DNA from: Loripinus fragilis
Lineage: Eukaryota > Mollusca > Bivalvia > Lucinida > Lucinidae
Assembly (NCBI GenBank): GCA_964019695.1
Contig: OZ026516.1
Span: 99,138,368-99,202,367, forward strand
DNA: 64,000 nt
Reading direction: 5' to 3'
Shown here: one piece after another, positions 36,994-47,699 of the stretch
Numbering within the stretch: the first letter of the stretch is position 1
Layout: every line of letters begins with the position of its first letter
Notes under the pieces: generated by a model
Seen by the model: only the letters and a program-made list of their open reading frames with translations
Told to the model about the DNA's origin: nothing
Databases searched by the model: none
Program-made: the position numbers and the translations under genes

Positions 36994-37152
36994 CAATTAC
37001 CTTACCGGATAGGCGGCAATCAGAAACGTTTACCATTTGTAGCCCGATTGGCAACAAATGGCAATCGAAAATACTGTTGCTTTCGATCTTTGGTCCGCGT
37101 TTGTCAATTGTTAAGAGCAGTTTCGATTGCCGCCTATCCGGTGTGATTACAC
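36994..37152. mobile_element. Small MITE with ACCGGATAGGCGGCAATC ends
   Basis: ACCGGATAGGCGGCAATC at 37004-37021 is exactly inverted at 37125-37142, and flanking ATTAC/GTAAT bases also pair. The element is about 160 bp long, non-coding. Confidence 0.75.
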
Positions 37153-39000
37153 ATGGAACGACGTTTTTTTCCACTAATCATCGTCCACGTCTATTGTAGT
37201 ATGTTATTGTTGCCTTTAACCTTCAAGCTTATAACACTTTCGCTGCCTAGCACCTCAAAAAACCAATACCTCAGTGCCAAGCATGTTTCAAGGACTCCTG
37301 AATATTGAGGGTACATAGGTTCAACACAGAGTATCTCCAGAACCATTCAAAATATTGCTGTGAAACTTTCACAGAATGTTGCTAATATATAAAACTTTTA
37401 TTTGGACTAACAATAATAATAATAGTCACGTGACCGTTGGTGGCCATTTTGAAAGCCAAATTGAAACTATCCAAAAAAATTCCCATAGACAACTAAAAAT
37501 ATCCATCTACAAGTATCAAACATAAGGATTTATTCTGATATTATATTGTTTCATCAGAAATAAATCAATTAAGCAGTTGAAGAGCTTAATGCGTCCTGTA
37601 TGTCATTCCCTTGGATATGTGGACGTTGTTTTTGACGTCCGCGAAATCTAATGACATTGCAAATATTTTTGTAAGATCAATTCTTGTACAGAAAAATGCG
37701 TATACTTCCATGTATGATATTATTATGTCCCCTGAACATTTTGAGATACAGAACAAAGACTTGCATCCCTTATAACGGTTACAAATAGACAGCTATTAAC
37801 TGTGCCTTTAAATTTCGACTATAGTCGCGTTTGGCAGTGAACGGTAAATTCGAATACAGTCGCGGTTTGGTAGCAAAAGTGCTAATACCAGTTAAATACG
37901 GCTATGAGTATAGGGAGAACTGTGGCTGTCCTTTTTCGGCAAACCCATGCCCTTTGCATGCGTAGATTGTATAGAGAATCAGACGAATGCTTTTTTTTAT
38001 ATTTTTGTCAATGGACAAGATTTACATACTCATCACATCAGCAAACAACGAAAGTTCTTGCAAGTCTGCGGGCATTCACAGAATCGCAAGAGCCCTCGCT
38101 GCTTGCATCGACAAATTAAAGATGTAGATAAAGACTTAGGCCAAAACAAAGATCGTCGCCTTGTTGGTTGCTGCATGTGCGCTTATTAGAGGCATTTGGA
38201 AAGAAATCTTATGAATGTGCCCATTTATTCATTACAGAAACTCAAACTGTTTCTCAAATCGTGCCAAGCCTACGACTTTTTTCCGCCAAAAATATACAGG
38301 CGTGTTATTTTCATTATCATATTAATAAAACTAATAATTTCTTCCTAAAAGCATTGTTTATTCACATTACCCCCATATTACTTAGATTTATTTCCTCTCT
38401 ATTAGCTTTGACAGGAAATACGCCTATAGATAATTGCTAATTAAGGAACTTTCCTGAAAAAACTGCCGTTGTCATCATAAAGAGTTTTGATAGGAAAAAT
38501 ATATATAATTGCTTATAAAGGAAAATTTCCTGAAAAAATGTTATTGTCATTATATGCATGTACATTTTGAAGAAAACACAAGTACACAATGCGTAAATAA
38601 AACTAACGCCACATGGCAAAATATAGATGAATGCATGAGCTACGATGTTACACAGCCAATGCACTCCGTCCAGGCTTACTTTGTTGTTTACTCTCTGCTT
38701 ACCGTGTCTCTAAGAACCTTAGCTTTCTTCCTGCTTACAGCGAGGACTCTGGTCAGACTGGGCGGCTACACAGTCTGATCTGAGTCTCCGCTAAACGCAC
38801 AGCCACTATGTAGGTTGCTGTTTCTTGCAAAACAATTTACTATAATAGGAATAGGTCTAAAATACCTAGATAATCCGATAGAAAGCTAGAATGACCTGGA
38901 CACTTGATTTTAAAGTTTATTTCTTTTTTGACTATGTTTGTTCAAGCATTGTACTTGATGAATCCAACTGATGCCACTCTGACATCATTGAGCGTTTTGG
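37153..39000. other. Non-coding stretch without recognisable genes
   Basis: AT-rich. The frame 38509-38778 has a Cys-rich start and a hydrophobic segment but no convincing splice sites or family. 38745-38790 carries the GGTCAGACTGGGCGGC / CAGTCTGATCTGAG palindromic words seen across the window. Confidence 0.4.
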
Positions 39001-39007
39001 AATGATA

Positions 39008-39495
39008 AAGATGGCGTCCAAGTTGGCATTCAGTTAGGCTCCTTAAACCTATATGACCTACTTCTCGATAAAAAGCATTTTTATTTTTATGGAAGTTTAG
39101 AGGCTTAATGATATCGATACAAACGATTAAAATGGAACATTGGTTTGATTCCAATGGTGAAATATTTAAGATGGCGTCCAAGACGGCCGTCAATCAGGCT
39201 CTTTAGATCCATTTGACCAACAAAACTCGATAAGAAATATTTCAAGTTTGTTCTTTTTACGGATGTTTAGAAGTCTAATGATACAAAAGAATAAAATATA
39301 ACATTTGTTTGGTTCAGAAGGTTAAAATATTTAAGTTGGTGTCCAAGATGGCCGCCATCATATAAAACCAAGCAAAAATTCAGCCTAAGTCCAAAACCGC
39401 AGTTAATTACTATTTTCTGATAGTACAACAGCGGTTGTAACTAGAGAAGACTGGAATGTTGTTGTTATTTTCAGCGGTGTAAAATATTTAAGATG
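39008..39495 (+). repeat. About 162-bp tandem repeat, 3 copies
   Basis: AAGATGGCGTCCAAG recurs at 39008, 39168 and (AAGTTGGTGTCCAAG) 39333. Each is followed by a CAGGCTC-TT...GACC...CTCGATAA block and a 'GGATGTTTAGAAG-CTAATGATA' block. A fourth, weak start lies at 39488. Confidence 0.8.
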
Positions 39496-40201
39496 AAGTG
39501 GCAATGATGGCTGGGCTGCTGGTCTGGTGCAAGTAGAACAGATTGCATACTGGCTGGGTGCAACTTGAACAGACATGCCAGCTGCTGATCCTGTACAACA
39601 TCATCCAACATTCCTATTAGTTGGTGCAATTGTAACACACATATTGCTAGTGCGATGTAATTAACACACATGGCTGCTGCCCCAAGTCTCGTTGTCAGGC
39701 TTGTTTGCTGGTTTAGTACCTAATAATTAAACACAGGTGACGGTAAGGATGTCTGATGTGACGACCTGGCGGCAATACATGGCTGCTGTTCGGTGAAACT
39801 TCAGCAGATATGCCTGCGGACTTGGTATCATTCAATCGTACATGCCTCCTGATCCATTAAAACAAAGAGAAAAGGTACTCACCAACGATCCTCCATCAGA
39901 CATTCCAACTAACACTGTTAAACGTTATCAAGCAAGACAATTGCTACATTGCGAATGCAACATATAGGTCTGCTGTCCGACTCCGTGTAGAAAGATGCTA
40001 AGCTGTTGCAGCTGTAACATTATGCCTGTCAACCTTTTGTATTTACTGCCATAAACAGATTTTTATGGTTACGCATCAGAGTGTCTGGTAAAAAATCTGA
40101 AAGAGTGGTATTTTTTGACGAAAACAAACCTCAAAATTGTTTATAACTGTATTTTAGTGCATTTCATTTCAGTCGCATATGATCATTCATATGATTTTAT
40201 A

Positions 40202-41260
40202 CAGTAAGCCACTTTAGTTACGCACCACTTATAAAATGTAACATTACTCAGAAAAGAAATATGATATTTTTTATTCTGAGACTACCTGCGTAAAGCGCAT
40301 CTATATTTGCGTTAGCCATTGCAATTTCATTGTGATCAGATTGGAAACGAATGAGAAAATGGATCTTGAAGGGCACTACCCTCAAAATACCTTTTCACAT
40401 TGCATTATTTCGAATGAAACTTAGTTCACATTGCACTTTTTTCAGGGTCGTATTTCTGTTATTCCAGAGATAAGAGCCGATTAATTCTTAGCAATATCTA
40501 AGACTGGACTGTGATCGTTAACTTCATCATTTTTTTAAACATTTTACTATTTTGGTTCCCAGCTGGCCAATGTTTGAAAAGAATTGGTTTAAAAAAAAAA
40601 AAAGTTAGTTAAAATTTTGTATGATTTTGAGTAAACTAGATATCAAAACTTTTATTTTATAATTTCATTTTAAACAACGATGTATCCGCCATTTATTTTC
40701 GTAAAAAAATAACGGATTTATTGGCGTCATGGTGTTGACGTTAGTGTTGACGTCACTACTATCAAGGCTATAAGACGTGTCAATGAAAAGACGTTTTAGT
40801 GTTTTGATACTTCTATGTCAACAAGTGACTCATAACAAAACAATTTGCGAAGGAAACCCTGTTTGATTATTGTAACTGACGTTAATATGACGTAAAAACG
40901 AGCATTTCTTCAAAAAGTAACGGTGTTGCTAAATTCAACGACCGAAAAAAGGGGTTTTACTTGAATAAAATAATTATTTTTGGTGTTTTTCTGTCACAAC
41001 GATCTCCATGGACAATGCCTATGACAAAACGCAAAAAGAAAATATACACTTTCAGGTTGCACTTGCATTTTTGTCAAAGTAAGTAAAATTGCCTTTGACG
41101 CAGCAGATTGTTTCGCATGAGTGATTCCGAATATATTTTTGATGTCAACAAACAGATAAAATGTCAATAAGTAAATTATCATAGAGAATGTTTGATTCCA
41201 GCATTTTTGTCAAAAAATATTGGCCCTAATAAAGTGGTGCGTAACTAAAGTGGCTCACTG
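40202..41260. mobile_element. TA-flanked mariner-like non-autonomous element
   Basis: The ends are CAGTAAGCCACTTTAGTTAC at 40202 and its complement ending GGCTCACTG at 41260. They are about 29 bp with one mismatch, flanked on both sides by TA (40200-40201 and 41261-41262). A TA duplication and a CAGT start are typical of Tc1/mariner elements. The 1059-bp interior has no transposase frame. Confidence 0.82.
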
Positions 41261-41574
41261 TATTCGTGCAAAAATATTTAATTACATACAGTTTGCTATT
41301 CGGCATTTTTTCAAGAATTTGTAGCGCCAAGTTTGGAAATAGTAAGTCGGTATGGGCCCATGTAACATGCTGAATGCGTTATCTTGACTATGGGGTGCGA
41401 AAAAACGTCAAATGATGCTATTAAATTTTCTTATCATTTTTATATCTGATGCTCAACCAGATTTTTCCGGGACTTTCCACCAAGATTTTTCGCATATTGC
41501 ACAAGCTCGATGAAAATAACCATCTGAATTCCGGTTGCCGATCTCAGTCTTGATCATGCCTGTATATATCACCT

Positions 41575-41925
41575 TCGAGCACATCATAAAATTGAATACA
41601 CAGCCCAAAACAACACGAATTTCTACACGTTTAAATCTGCTTCTGGTACACCTTCCTCACGCAAAAAGTAAATCTGACAAAAGGAGAAAATTCTCTTGAC
41701 CTCATATTTACATTATACACGTAGAGACCCGTAAGAGGTTGCATGGCATTCCCCGATTTTTTATTCTCTTCCTAGGACAATAAATATTGATCATAATATA
41801 CAGAACATGCAACATTTGTTTACCTTTTTAGCACCTCAAAATCTCAACCGGTAGACACTCGAATTAATTTTCTCGCTCAACCAGCGGTTGAGCATCTGAC
41901 CGTTTGGTAGGCGTGATTTTTGATT
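41575..41925. repeat. Diverged relative of TIR element at 59.4 kb
   Basis: GTACACCTTCCTCACGCAAA, AAGTAAATCTGACAAAAGG, GACCTCATATTTACA and the end GTTTGGTAGGCGTGA match 59590-59783. The left inverted end is not present, so it is a partial copy. Confidence 0.65.
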
Positions 41926-42360
41926 GGATGGAATAATAAAAAAGGGTACCCAAGCATTATATTCATAGAAATGTATTCAAGCACTTGTGATGTTCAGCGA
42001 ATGCATATAAAGATACCCCAAAAAGAGGCTGAAACGTATTGGTCGCATTAGACATTATAAAAGCATGTCTGACGTATATGGCTAAAGCCAATCACAAGAC
42101 GCCAGATTTTCAGACAACATGGCAACCCGATACTCTTGAATATGCCTAATTATATATCTATCATAAACAGCAAAGCCCAGCGGAGATCGCAGTTGTACTT
42201 TTGTGGACAATAAGTCGGGAGAATAACAAGCGAGTTATGTCTAATTCGCCTGGAACTGGTGTTGAAAAAATCTAAATCTATAGAACTGAACATTTGTATA
42301 GTTAGATTAATAGTTCCGTCGGTTTTTGAAATTTTAGAGCTTATCAAATATGCGACCAGC

Positions 42361-42413
42361 CAATGCTCAGACAAGCCTGCGCATCTGGGATGCGCAGGCT
42401 TGTCAGAGCATTG
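42361..42413. repeat. Near-perfect 25-bp-arm palindrome
   Basis: CAATGCTCAGACAAGCCTGC...GCATC (42361-42385) pairs with 42389-42413, one mismatch, 3-base loop. It contains the GCGCA/TGCGC word typical of the M1 MITE core. Confidence 0.9.
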
Positions 42414-43567
42414 ACTGAGAGAGAAAGAAGTGGTTGAAGATTTGGAACATCACCAAACTATTAAGTATCACTAGACAGCTGCGTATGCACTTTAAATGAG
42501 TCGCTAAATACCTATGTGATAATTAAGTATCATGGTTTCGTGGATTGTTGTTTTGGAAAACAACTTAAATGTGTATTAATAGATCCTCATAGAAACATGT
42601 ATTGTGAAAACGTAATGCTTAAAACAAATTTAATATTAAACGTGGAAACCATGTACATAATAGCTGTTATCGTGATTATAAGATTTTGGAGTATAAAAAT
42701 AAAATGCTAGTTCACGAGAGTTTGACATAAATTTATTAAACTGAAGTTAAATTTATTAAGCAGGCATGCGCAGCTATCTAGTAGTTGAACAAGATACCTA
42801 ATATTTGGTCTGATTCTTCATCTACGTTTCCTGCATGTGTTTGCGAGCAAGACAGGCTCCAGCGATACATGTACGGCACATATACACAGGCTAGTCTGAG
42901 TTAGCAATAAAATACAAACTCTCCAAGACTGATCTCATAGAAAATATGCAATAGTATTGTTCAAGAACGTGACCGTTTTGTAGGTGTTCAAAAAGATGCA
43001 ATAGCGTTGTGCAATAAAGTGAATACAAAAGTTGGCCGTTTTGGTGGTGTTGGAAATGACACTAACATTTGTCAAAACAATAATATTACAATAAAACCTG
43101 TGTAAAACGGTCACTCTCAAAAAGACCAAATGATTTTCAAGACAAATTATCGCTTAATGCAGGTCAAAGGCATTGCATAATGCTCCAAGTTTGCAATACT
43201 TTCGACCTTCATTTAGCTGTCAATTGGTAATAAGATCATTGTTTTGTCTTTTTTGAGTTGCCGTTTTACACAGGTTTAACTGTATTTGAAAGGCCGTGCG
43301 AATTCCGACGGAAAGTTAAAATAAACTATTTTACACTTAATGATGATATTCAGCGTATTGATATTTGGCACGAAGGTGCGTACAATGTAGGCTGCCCCAA
43401 GTCTTCGGTGGACGCACCTTTCCAACTTGTAAATATGACTGGGCACAAGCTCATTTCTGGTGTTAATAGATACACTGTATAGAAAAAATACTCTTGTTTG
43501 AGAGGCATGGTGACCCTGTGAATATATCAACTTAAATGAAAGAGCGGTTTGTGAATTTGGCTTCGAG

Positions 43568-44680
43568 ATGAACAACCAAACGAACGGATTTCTCTATGAC
43601 CATTTTCGATCCGAGGGTGCCCTACGGAGCGGTGTGTTACTTTGGCAAATTGTCTCCCCTATTCTACTGGTTTGTGGTACCATCGGGAATGTTCTATCTA
43701 TAATAGTGCTGTCACGAAAAAGCATGAACACGTCAGTCTCGTCCGCTTATCTACTGGGCTTATCAGTTGCAGATTTATTAGTGCTGCATGTCGGACTCCT
43801 GAGACAGTGGCTGCGCTATCTTACCGGATTTGATATCAGAACAGCGTCAAACATGCTGTGTAAGATTCACTGGTGGCTTCTCTATGTTACTCTTGATCTG
43901 TCGGTGTGGCTTCTCACCATGGTTACCATCGAGAGAGTAATATCCACATTCAAGCCATTTTCCACTCGGATTCTTTGTACACAAAAGCGAGCACAAGCGG
44001 TTATAATCTCTGTGCTAATGATAGTATTAGCTATTAACAGCCATGTCTTGTATGGTATGGAGAGAACAATTGTCAGTAGCGGAAATGAAACTGTCAGTTA
44101 CATATGCGGCCCAACCGGAAGTTATGTACATTTCTTTTCCATGGTGTGGAACTACATAGATTTGTGTAAATTTTCTCTAATGCCCTTTGTTATACTAACT
44201 CTGAGCAACTTCTGTATTATTTACAAAGTTGTTTCTAACAATCGTAAGATGAAGCGACAGGTGGTTCCTTCCACAGCAGCGGCGACACACAAAAAGACAT
44301 CTGCCATGTCCAAGCTGCTGGTGACATTGAATATCGTGTTCATCGTCTGCACAGCGCCCGTGTGCGTTTACCTTATCGGCGAGCCATACTGGAAACCTCA
44401 GGACGTGCCTAGAAATATACAGCTTGAAGACCCCTGGTGGGCTCTTGTCAACATTCTTATGTACATCAATAACGCATCGAACTTTATACTATATTGTTTA
44501 AGCGGATCTAAATTTAGAAGAGAGCTACAGAAGCTGTTCAAAAAACGCGTGCACCCAGAAGATACCACATTTGAAAGAAGTAGGAATCAAAGAACGGCGC
44601 TGTCTTCACAGATAAACCAAAACCTGAACATACCATCGGTTTCACCGGCTTGTAGCGGGCCAAGTAAAGGAATAGCTTAG
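43568..44680 (+). CDS. Rhodopsin-class (class A) GPCR, peptide-receptor-like
   Basis: An intronless 370-residue seven-helix receptor of the plasma membrane, expected to couple an extracellular ligand (probably a neuropeptide) to G proteins. The start is the first ATG after an in-frame TGA at 43511. Family marks: N41 in GTIGNVL (TM1), D69 in LSVADLL (TM2), C98 and C180 for the extracellular disulfide, E122-R123-V124 in place of DRY (TM3), P206 (TM5), P264 (TM6), and NNASNFILY around 301-309 (TM7), followed by helix 8 SKFRRELQKLF. Possible N-glycosylation at N3 (NQT) and N173 (NET). Oddities: TM6 reads CTAP, without the usual Trp of CWxP; TM7 has NFILY instead of NPxxY; TM4 lacks its conserved Trp. 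These recall FMRFamide/TRH-receptor-like orphan groups that are large in molluscs, but the ligand cannot be named. Confidence 0.93.
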   Translation: MNNQTNGFLYDHFRSEGALRSGVLLWQIVSPILLVCGTIGNVLSIIVLSRKSMNTSVSSAYLLGLSVADLLVLHVGLLRQWLRYLTGFDIRTASNMLCKIHWWLLYVTLDLSVWLLTMVTIERVISTFKPFSTRILCTQKRAQAVIISVLMIVLAINSHVLYGMERTIVSSGNETVSYICGPTGSYVHFFSMVWNYIDLCKFSLMPFVILTLSNFCIIYKVVSNNRKMKRQVVPSTAAATHKKTSAMSKLLVTLNIVFIVCTAPVCVYLIGEPYWKPQDVPRNIQLEDPWWALVNILMYINNASNFILYCLSGSKFRRELQKLFKKRVHPEDTTFERSRNQRTALSSQINQNLNIPSVSPACSGPSKGIA

Positions 44681-44834
44681 ATTATTTGGACAAGTGAATG
44701 TTATACGTACATGGAAACCGGGTAGGCGGCATCCACGAACGAACTGTTTATATTAGCCCATAGAGCGCAACCTAAAATTTGCAGCAGACGACTATTTCAA
44801 ATTGTGCTGGTTAAATTTAAAAAAAAACTAATAA

Positions 44835-44892
44835 GGCATGATATTTCATGAGAATCGCATGCTGGCAGACGATTCTCAGGAAATATCATACC
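44835..44892. repeat. 23-bp-arm hairpin downstream of GPCR
   Basis: 44835-44857 and 44870-44892 pair with two mismatches (GATATTTCATGAGAATCG against CGATTCTCAGGAAATATC), 12-base loop. It begins 155 bp after the GPCR stop codon, so it may lie in its 3' untranslated region. It could equally be an unrelated MITE relic. Confidence 0.8.
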
Positions 44893-45081
44893 TTTATACC
44901 TTTTTGTTCGAAAATAAGGAAAGACGTCACGCAATTTGTCGTCTGCTGCCGTCGTGATTGGCGCTTAGATTAGCCTAGCTATAAGAAACAGTCTGATCAG
45001 AGCCTTCGCTGTCCGCATGTACAACAGGAAACTTGAGTCCTTTGTTACTCACTGAATGAACAGTGAAGACTGATCAGACTC

Positions 45082-45355
45082 ATGCGCGGATCCAGCAAGT
45101 TTTGTCAAAGGGGGTCCAACATTGACAACTTTTTTGTGTTTTAGTTGATGATAAGCGGGGCATCATCGGTCCGCCAGCGAAACGCCATTTAAATGGCGTT
45201 TCGCTGGCGTGCCGATGATGGCCCAACATTGAATGCTGGCTTGGTAGATTTGTGATGTTTCAGGGGATCCAGACCTGTATTGCTAGAAAACCATATATTT
45301 TTGTGATTTTTTAGGGGGTTCAGACCCCCTGTCCCCCCTCTGGATCCGCACATGA
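45082..45355. mobile_element. Palindromic-core MITE family M2, copy 2
   Basis: The edges are CATGCGCGGATCCAG and CTGGATCCGCACATG. G-rich/C-rich inner blocks (AAAGGGGGTCCAAC; GGGGGTTCAGACCCCCTG) flank a perfect 38-bp palindrome at 45172-45209 (CGCCAGCGAAACGCCATTT and complement). Outside it CATCATCGG/CCGATGATG also pair. Non-coding; the 79-residue minus frame is a shadow. Confidence 0.85.
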
Positions 45356-45540
45356 GACTCGGGTGATTTTCTGGCTGATATGTCTTCGATGGGCGCACAT
45401 ACATTTTGTTGGTTTTGTCATGGCTCATGTTATTGGATATACCAAATCAGTGCGATTCCAGAGAGTGGTGTCTGATCACTTTGAAGGGACTGCGTGGATG
45501 TTATTAGGGCCTTTCCAGACTGTCTGAACCTTGGCGGTAT

Positions 45541-46055
45541 AATAGAACTTTTTGCTCACTGTAAAGGCGGTAACTTTAATATTCATATTTGAGCGTTGTT
45601 CGGCTATTTCATCTGCTGAAAAGGGAAAACAGGTTCTATTTATAATTTGGTGAAGAGTTTATAATTGGTTTGGGCCGCGCAAACGTGCGTGCGTGCGTGC
45701 ATTTCATATAAATCCTAACCGTATGCACACTGCACTCACATTTATCAACCCTTAAAGCGCATCATCACAAAAAGCCATGTGTTTTGTCGTCCACTGAAAT
45801 ATTTGAACCCTCAAAGACAATCAGTGTGGACCCAGATCAGACTGCTCCTTATGACATTTTCGAATGTAGTTATTTTGCTGGCGTTTTAAGGATTAAATAA
45901 TATATATTGCGTCTTTACTGCGGTAATGGCGCAAGATGATACAGTTACTTTTGAATAAAATCCCGCCTCATTTTCAGCTTTTGCCCATGTCTAAGGTAGG
46001 CCAGTCCTAATTACGCATTCGTGAGGTACAGCCTTTACAGTAACCAAATCGTTCT
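45541..46055. mobile_element. TIR element related to the 28.55-kb element, without tRNA modules
   Basis: The left end, TATAATAGAAC...CACTGTAAAGGCGGTAAC, is inverted at 46018-46052. Inner flanks TTTAATATTCATAT and GAAAAGGGAAAACAGG match the right flank of the 28.55-kb element, and CGTAATTAGGACTGGCC (reverse sense) matches its left flank. At about 510 bp it is a shorter relative that lacks both tRNA-like modules. Confidence 0.75.
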
Positions 46056-47222
46056 ATAATATGTAACAGTATCTTAGTTCAATGTGCTGTAAAACACTGA
46101 TATTCGGCGGTAATTAAATTTTGGCATTATTGGCGATGTAAACAAAATTCGCCAAAATAATATGCCATCGTCTATTGTTTGTTTGCTTTCTGTAGACTGG
46201 TATTGTCTATAAAACATTCCATAAAAGGAGTAACTCCCCTCGGGGAGCAAATTCTTTCCTTTTGACAATAGGAAATTTCTTTAAAGATGCTCAAATTAGA
46301 AAAACGTCAATATTTAGCTACGCCAATATGTCAAATTTTTAAAATTGCCAAATTTTGATGCCAAAAGTGGGGTTTTACTGTACCTTAGAAACATTATGCA
46401 AAACACTCGTAGAACAGGAAAACAACTTTGGTTCTGGGGAGTCTGTAGTTGACAAATTCGCATAGTCCAGCTTTCCTATTCACTATTCGCACACAACGTA
46501 TGGAAGCATAATTAGTACCTCCATTAATTGGATACCAATATTAAATCAGCACTTTTTAAATGAAGATTTCATTTATTACCAAATGCAAAGTCCTGACCAG
46601 TCTCGTGAAGGTGCGCTTGCTAAACTCGGATTTTTCAACATATTCTGGAATTGTCAAATTAAAACACTGTGACAGCTACAAACACATCTATGAAAATTAC
46701 CAATTGTAAAAGTACATTTGCAGTCATATATCCAATATTTGTAGCTTTTTGCATCCAGAACAGGACACCATTCGATTTTTCTAAACTATATTATGTAGAT
46801 AGTTTGTCTTTCCCTGTTCCTAAAAATCGATACTTTGTTTCTTGGTTCCTAAAAATCTGACTGTGTTCCCCTTGTTCCCCAAGGTATGCGCCTTTATCTA
46901 TCGTATGCGGCAACAAAATTAGTCTTTTTATGAAAATATCCAAATAAAACTTTATGCCATATATGTTTCTTGTTACGAGCACATACGCAATATTTTTAAA
47001 CTAATATCTTGCCAGCGATGCTGATCAGTAATCTTTGCAAACGGTTTGGACCCTGCTCTGAATCCAAACAGTCTGACACTGATAGTGTTCATGAAAGACT
47101 GTTTTGAAAAGGTTATTTTTTTAAAAAAAAATCAGTAGCATGCATGCAAGGAATTAAACGATGCTTCTAAGGTATTCCGTTTCATTCTTCATCTCGCGGG
47201 AAACACAATCATAATAATAATT

Positions 47223-47459
47223 GAGCCAGTGCATGAGATTTCCAACAATGTGGAATGTGCGACCAGCAAAGACTCAGATCAGCCTGCGCATACGCGCAGT
47301 CTGATCAGAGCCTTTGCTAGTCGCTTGAGTAGTCTATGATTGTTAAGCTACTGACTGAACACCATTTGCAGTTTCTAAGCTTAAAAGGAGGCTGCAGAGG
47401 CTCGTCCGAGTCTACAAATATCAATATGCCACATTGTTGGAAATGTCATGCACTGGCTC
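47223..47459. mobile_element. MITE family M1, copy 2
   Basis: GAGCCAGTGCATGAGATTTC...CAACAATGTGG (from 47223) is inverted at 47429-47459 over 31 bp with one mismatch. The core reads ATCAGCCTGCGCATACGCG, CAGTCTGATCAGAG. Same family as 8061-8272 and 60326-60546. Confidence 0.88.
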
Positions 47460-47699
47460 ATATTTGGATTGATAATGATTATTCATTCATTAATAGTTCT
47501 GATCCCCCTGGGACTTCAACAGGAAGCTCATTAATCTCGACCAATAGGCCAATATACGACTGAACCCGGTCATGGATTCTTTCTTCTCCCAATAACCTCT
47601 TAAAGCTGAATAGTCAGTAACTTTTGATATTCTAATTTTGGAAATAAAGTTTCTATTTTTCAAGAATACAGTAAAAATACTCAAATTCAGGTAAACATT

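Noticed and set aside
38509..38778. Frame with CVNKTNATWQNIDEC and a hydrophobic stretch, faintly like a class B GPCR hormone-binding domain and TM1
   Set aside because: Cys spacing is incomplete, there is no good acceptor before it, and its end runs into a palindromic repeat. Considered chance.
43276..43575. 99-residue minus frame upstream of the GPCR
   Set aside because: No family, lies antisense across the GPCR start region; a shadow.
47490..47684. 64-residue minus frame (SMTGFSRILAYWSRL)
   Set aside because: Looks protein-like by eye but I cannot place it in a family, and no matching neighbour exons were found.
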